A stretch of DNA of 64,000 nucleotides from Mucilaginibacter sp. OK283 (lineage in GTDB: Bacteria; Bacteroidota; Bacteroidia; Sphingobacteriales; Sphingobacteriaceae), in contig NZ_FODR01000003.1 of the NCBI RefSeq assembly GCF_900110415.1, positions 496,001 to 560,000 of the forward strand, in the 5' to 3' direction. Under the pieces are notes generated by a model. That model was not told where the DNA came from. It saw only the letters and a program-made list of their open reading frames with translations, and ran no database searches. How positions within the stretch are numbered: position 1 is the first letter of the stretch; each line of letters opens with the position of its first letter. Shown here piece by piece: positions 61,352-64,000 of the stretch. Both the position numbers and the translations under genes were made by a program.

Positions 61352-62031
61352 TGAAGCGTATTTTAAGTGCAGTAGCAATATTGGTTATCGTATCGTGCGG
61401 AAAAAAAGCGCCAGCGCCTGCGCCGGGTATAGCAACTTTATCCGCGCCGCTAAAAGATCAGCCCTGCCTTACCGGTACAGTACTATCGGCCACAGAAAGT
61501 TCGGTGTCTTTTTCATGGAACGCATCTTCGAACACAAACCAATACGATTTAACGATTACAAACCTGCTAACCAAAGCGGCAACAACGCAAACCACATCTG
61601 CAACCAGTGCAACGGTAAAACTGCTCCGCAACACTCCTTATTCCTGGTACATCGGTTCCAAATCGAATAAATCTTCGGTTGTAACCAAAAGTGATACCTG
61701 GAAATTTTACAACGCAGGGCCAGGAGTTGTAACTTATGCACCCTTCCCTGCCGAAATTACAGCACCTGCATTTGGCGCCGTTTTAAGTGCCGGTACAACC
61801 AAAGTAAACCTTACATGGAAAGGAAGCTCGGTAAGTTCAAATATTGTAGCTTACGACGTGTATTTTGGCCCATCGGGTAATCCTGATTTGTTCAGGAACC
61901 ACATTACGGATACTTTTGTTAATGATGTAACGGTAGGAGCAAATACCACTTATTACTGGCGTGTAGTTACTATAGATGCCAACGGTAATATCTCCGATTC
62001 AGGGACATACAATTTCTTTGTTCAGAAATAA
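61348..62031 (+). CDS. Lipoprotein with fibronectin type III-like domains
   Basis: Protein of 227 residues with a lipoprotein signal (AVAILVIVSCGKKAP, Cys17). Two FN3-like domains follow (about 35-125 and 133-225), seen in TESSVSFSWNASSNTNQYDL, NTPYSWYIGSK, and TTKVNLTWKGSS and TTYYWRVVTID. Probably surface exposed. The start overlaps the end of the NHL-repeat gene (ATGATG), so the two are co-expressed and may act together at the cell surface. Confidence 0.85.
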   Translation: MMKRILSAVAILVIVSCGKKAPAPAPGIATLSAPLKDQPCLTGTVLSATESSVSFSWNASSNTNQYDLTITNLLTKAATTQTTSATSATVKLLRNTPYSWYIGSKSNKSSVVTKSDTWKFYNAGPGVVTYAPFPAEITAPAFGAVLSAGTTKVNLTWKGSSVSSNIVAYDVYFGPSGNPDLFRNHITDTFVNDVTVGANTTYYWRVVTIDANGNISDSGTYNFFVQK

Positions 62032-62132
62032 CAGAACTGTAAACGAGAGCTTAGAGGTCTGTCTAAATTGGGTTCGCTAATGTTTTTGATACAGCTAATG
62101 AAGAGACAATGACGTATATGGCATGGCGGCGA

Positions 62133-62309
62133 CGACTCACCCCGGCTACGCTGCGCTGGCCGACCCTCTCTCCGGCTGAAGCTGCAAAGAGGGTTTATTA
62201 TTTAAAGAAGTTTTATAGTCAGGCATTTACATCGGAATGGTTTCCCAAACCCTCTTTGCGGCTTCAGCCGGAGAGAGGGTGGTCGGGCGTAGCCTCGACC
62301 GGGTGAGTT
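62133..62309. repeat. MITE-like inverted-repeat element, copy 2
   Basis: The outer arm CGACTCACCCCGGCTACG pairs with the distal CGACCGGGTGAGT. The inner arm CGACCCTCTCTCCGGCTGAA pairs with TTCAGCCGGAGAGAGGGT. The centre is AT-rich (TTATTATTTAAAGAAG). It is the relative of 19363-19560 and has no coding capacity. Confidence 0.85.
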
Positions 62310-62388
62310 GTAGCCTGCGTTCAAACGAATGTTTATGTAAATTCCGATACGTTATTGGTGGGTATGAAGCAATGACGTTTTTTTATTT

Positions 62389-62416
62389 TTCAGACAGCTT
62401 ATTTCAGACAGCTTAT
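62389..62416. repeat. 14-bp tandem duplication
   Basis: TTCAGACAGCTTAT occurs twice head to tail immediately before the terminator hairpin of the FadL-like gene. Confidence 0.85.
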
Positions 62417-62421
62417 TAAAA

Positions 62422-62459
62422 GAAAACGTCGCCTCATTATAAAAATGCAGGCGGCGTTT
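62422..62459 (-). terminator. Terminator of the FadL-like gene
   Basis: AAACGTCGCCT and AGGCGGCGTTT form an 11-bp stem with one mismatch, 18 bases beyond the stop on the minus strand. An A/T-rich run follows. Confidence 0.7.
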
Positions 62460-62476
62460 GCTATATATTACATTTC

Positions 62477-63955
62477 TTAAAACGCGTAACCCAATGTCAG
62501 GAATGCGTTATTGTTGGTCTTTTTCAAATTGGCTCCGGGGCTGCCTGTACCTATTTCATAGGGGTAAACTGTTTGGTTGCCGCTTAAATGCGCATAAGTG
62601 GCATCAACATAATAGCTACCAAAGCGTACACCAATACCACCAGTTACGGTTTTAATATCGCTGCCGTTGGTTTTTAGCGGGCTACCTTGTATGCCATAAC
62701 CGCCGCGCAGGTAAAACATGCTGTTCAGGCGTGCCTCGGCGCCTATATGCGCGTTTACAGTTGAGCGGTACAAGGCTTTTATATTGCTGTTATCAAAATC
62801 GGCGCTATAGCTGTCGTTGCTGCTGATGTGGGTAGTAGTGTAATCAATATAATCCACATCGCCCGATATGAAGCCGTATTTGCCTATAAAAATGGCAGCA
62901 CCGCCGGTTAATTTTAAGGGAGAGCGCATGTTATAGGATAGAGGATACTCTACCGGGCCGTTTTTAAAGCTGCTGTTATTGGCAAAGTTGGTGTTTAGGC
63001 CTTCGGAGTACGAGTCGTCAATGGTATAATAGGTAGGTGATGTAAAGGTAAAGCCCAAACGTAAGGCGTTAACAGGTTTATAAATTACCCCCAGCTTAAC
63101 ATTAGCGCCAGAGCCCTTGGTAACCTGGTCTTGAACAAAATTGGAATTAAAGCCAACATTTGTGCCTATATTGTTAACCAGAATATTTGCTGTACCTGTT
63201 TCGTTGAACACGTTATAGGAATTGTAACGGATGTCGGAAAAAGATACTCCCAATCCCAAATATAGCTTGTTGCTGTAGTTGGCGCCAAATGCCAGGTTAA
63301 CTTCCGATTGCCCGCCGGTACGGATGGTGTTATTTAATTGATTTACAGTTCCAAATGCATTTCTGCGATATTCGCTGCCGCCGCCGGTGGTGGCATAGCT
63401 ATCTATCAGGTTTTGTTGGTAGGCCCAGTCATCCAACCCACTATCGCTTAGCTGGCCGTTTGAATTGGCAATTCCCGCGTAATAGTCGCCTATGGAGTTG
63501 CTTGTGTTTTTACCGCCGTAGGTAATGTTTTCATAAAAATTATTGGTACGGCTGTATGCTGCGCCGTAGTTGATACTTAGCCATCCTTTGGTTTTATCAC
63601 GGCCTTTTGGCGTGCTCAGCCGCTGGTAAATTACAACCGAGGCGTTGCTGAAATTCAGGTTGCTTTTGCTATCGGTATTAAACTGGGCAAGGTAGGTTGA
63701 ATTTACTTTCGACCCATCAAACTCAGGCGTAATGCTTGCCTCAGAGTGGGTAAAAAAGCCCAAACCTGCAGGGTTACCGCTGATAGAGCTCAAATCGCCG
63801 CCAATAGCTGTCCCCGCGTTCCCTATTCCTTTGATGCGTGATGTTGAACCTGTTTGAAAGGTGCTGAAGCGAATAGCATCCTGCGAATATTGCGCAAAAC
63901 TATCTTTAGTAATTGCTACTATAGCAATCACACTAAGTAAATATTTAATCTTCAT
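62477..63955 (-). CDS. FadL/OmpP1-like outer membrane protein
   Basis: Protein of 492 residues with a signal peptide ending TKDSFAQ. The N-terminal GNAGTAIGGDLSSISGNPAG resembles the hatch region of the FadL/TodX/OmpP1 family. The rest is alternating aromatic beta strands (LGVIYKPVNALRLGFTFTSP, YGFISGDVDYIDYTT) and the C-terminus ends LTLGYAF with a terminal phenylalanine, as in outer-membrane barrels. It probably admits hydrophobic compounds or acts as a porin. It begins 18 bases after the stop of an upstream minus-strand gene, so it is likely second in an operon. Confidence 0.87.
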   Translation of the reverse strand: MKIKYLLSVIAIVAITKDSFAQYSQDAIRFSTFQTGSTSRIKGIGNAGTAIGGDLSSISGNPAGLGFFTHSEASITPEFDGSKVNSTYLAQFNTDSKSNLNFSNASVVIYQRLSTPKGRDKTKGWLSINYGAAYSRTNNFYENITYGGKNTSNSIGDYYAGIANSNGQLSDSGLDDWAYQQNLIDSYATTGGGSEYRRNAFGTVNQLNNTIRTGGQSEVNLAFGANYSNKLYLGLGVSFSDIRYNSYNVFNETGTANILVNNIGTNVGFNSNFVQDQVTKGSGANVKLGVIYKPVNALRLGFTFTSPTYYTIDDSYSEGLNTNFANNSSFKNGPVEYPLSYNMRSPLKLTGGAAIFIGKYGFISGDVDYIDYTTTHISSNDSYSADFDNSNIKALYRSTVNAHIGAEARLNSMFYLRGGYGIQGSPLKTNGSDIKTVTGGIGVRFGSYYVDATYAHLSGNQTVYPYEIGTGSPGANLKKTNNNAFLTLGYAF

Positions 63956-63973
63956 AGATTTAAGCTGATAAAA

Positions 63974-64000
63974 TTATGGTCTAACTGGTCTGCCGCCGCC
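63974..64000 (-). CDS. 3' end of an upstream gene (partial)
   Basis: On the minus strand the last eight codons read GGGRPVRP followed by TAA at 63976-63974, 18 bases before the FadL-like ATG. Only the tail is inside the window, so the product is unknown. The glycine/proline end is compatible with an envelope protein, but nothing more can be said. Confidence 0.3.
   Translation of the reverse strand, partial: GGGRPVRP

Noticed and set aside
62109..62655. Plus-strand frames across the MITE-like element and the end of the FadL-like gene
   Set aside because: They run through inverted-repeat arms or antisense to a strong outer-membrane protein gene.
1..64000. CRISPR arrays, tRNA, rRNA and prophage structural genes
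   Set aside because: No regularly spaced direct repeats of CRISPR size, no cloverleaf-like sequence, and no capsid, tail or portal genes were seen; the tandem heptamer at 18214 is too short-period to be CRISPR.

Overview
The window reads as chromosome of a Bacteroidota bacterium of the family Sphingobacteriaceae, most like Mucilaginibacter or Pedobacter (inferred from protein families and style, not from a search). Signs: a SusC/SusD locus with an ECF sigma factor and FecR anti-sigma, a type IX secretion sorting domain, Bacteroidetes -7 promoter boxes (TAnnTTTG), weak or absent Shine-Dalgarno sequences, and many short palindromic intergenic repeats. I saw no rRNA, tRNA, CRISPR array or replication origin.

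Layout. 1-4.4 kb: two convergent PAS sensor proteins, a single-stranded DNA-binding protein and a small zinc-ribbon protein. 4.6-8.6 kb: guaA, a periplasmic-binding-protein-like lipoprotein and an RsmB-type RNA methyltransferase in one overlapping series. 8.7-14.2 kb: minus-strand genes for two unknown small proteins, a MarC-family membrane protein, an APC amino-acid permease, a lipoprotein, a membrane protein and an N-acetylmuramoyl-alanine amidase. 14.5-18.2 kb: a 5-oxoproline operon, pxpB-pxpC-pxpA, ending in an NRAMP-like transporter that lacks the usual metal-binding motifs. 18.2-24.0 kb: an accessory, repeat-rich stretch with a polyvalent-type protein kinase, miniature inverted-repeat elements, an IS4 transposase fragment, an IS21-like remnant and a membrane-GAF gene cut at its 3' end.

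24.0-39.5 kb is mostly housekeeping or stress functions: M1 aminopeptidase, membrane pyrophosphatase, a second APC permease, PBP4-type DD-carboxypeptidase, OsmC, an Old Yellow Enzyme, dienelactone hydrolase, a cation:proton antiporter, and an alkylation-repair pair (AraC-methyltransferase plus a 2-oxoglutarate oxygenase).

39.6-56.5 kb is a polysaccharide utilization locus. An ECF sigma factor is separated from its FecR partner by a zeta-type toxin-antitoxin cassette and an orphan antitoxin-like gene. SusC (with an STN signalling domain), SusD, a GH78 rhamnosidase, a HGSNAT/NagX-like membrane protein, a GH20 hexosaminidase and a GH92 mannosidase follow. The enzymes are all exo-acting and point to a glycan with terminal alpha-rhamnose, GlcNAc and alpha-mannose.

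56.5-64 kb: an SDR-like protein divergent from a lipocalin whose 3' end is duplicated, a large NHL-repeat protein with a type IX sorting tail plus a partner FN3 lipoprotein, and an FadL-like outer-membrane protein. The most unusual points are the NRAMP homologue without metal ligands, the toxin-antitoxin cassette between sigma factor and anti-sigma factor, the SSB gene whose coding-like tail lies beyond an in-frame TGA, the nested IS wreckage, and several repeat families present in two to four copies.
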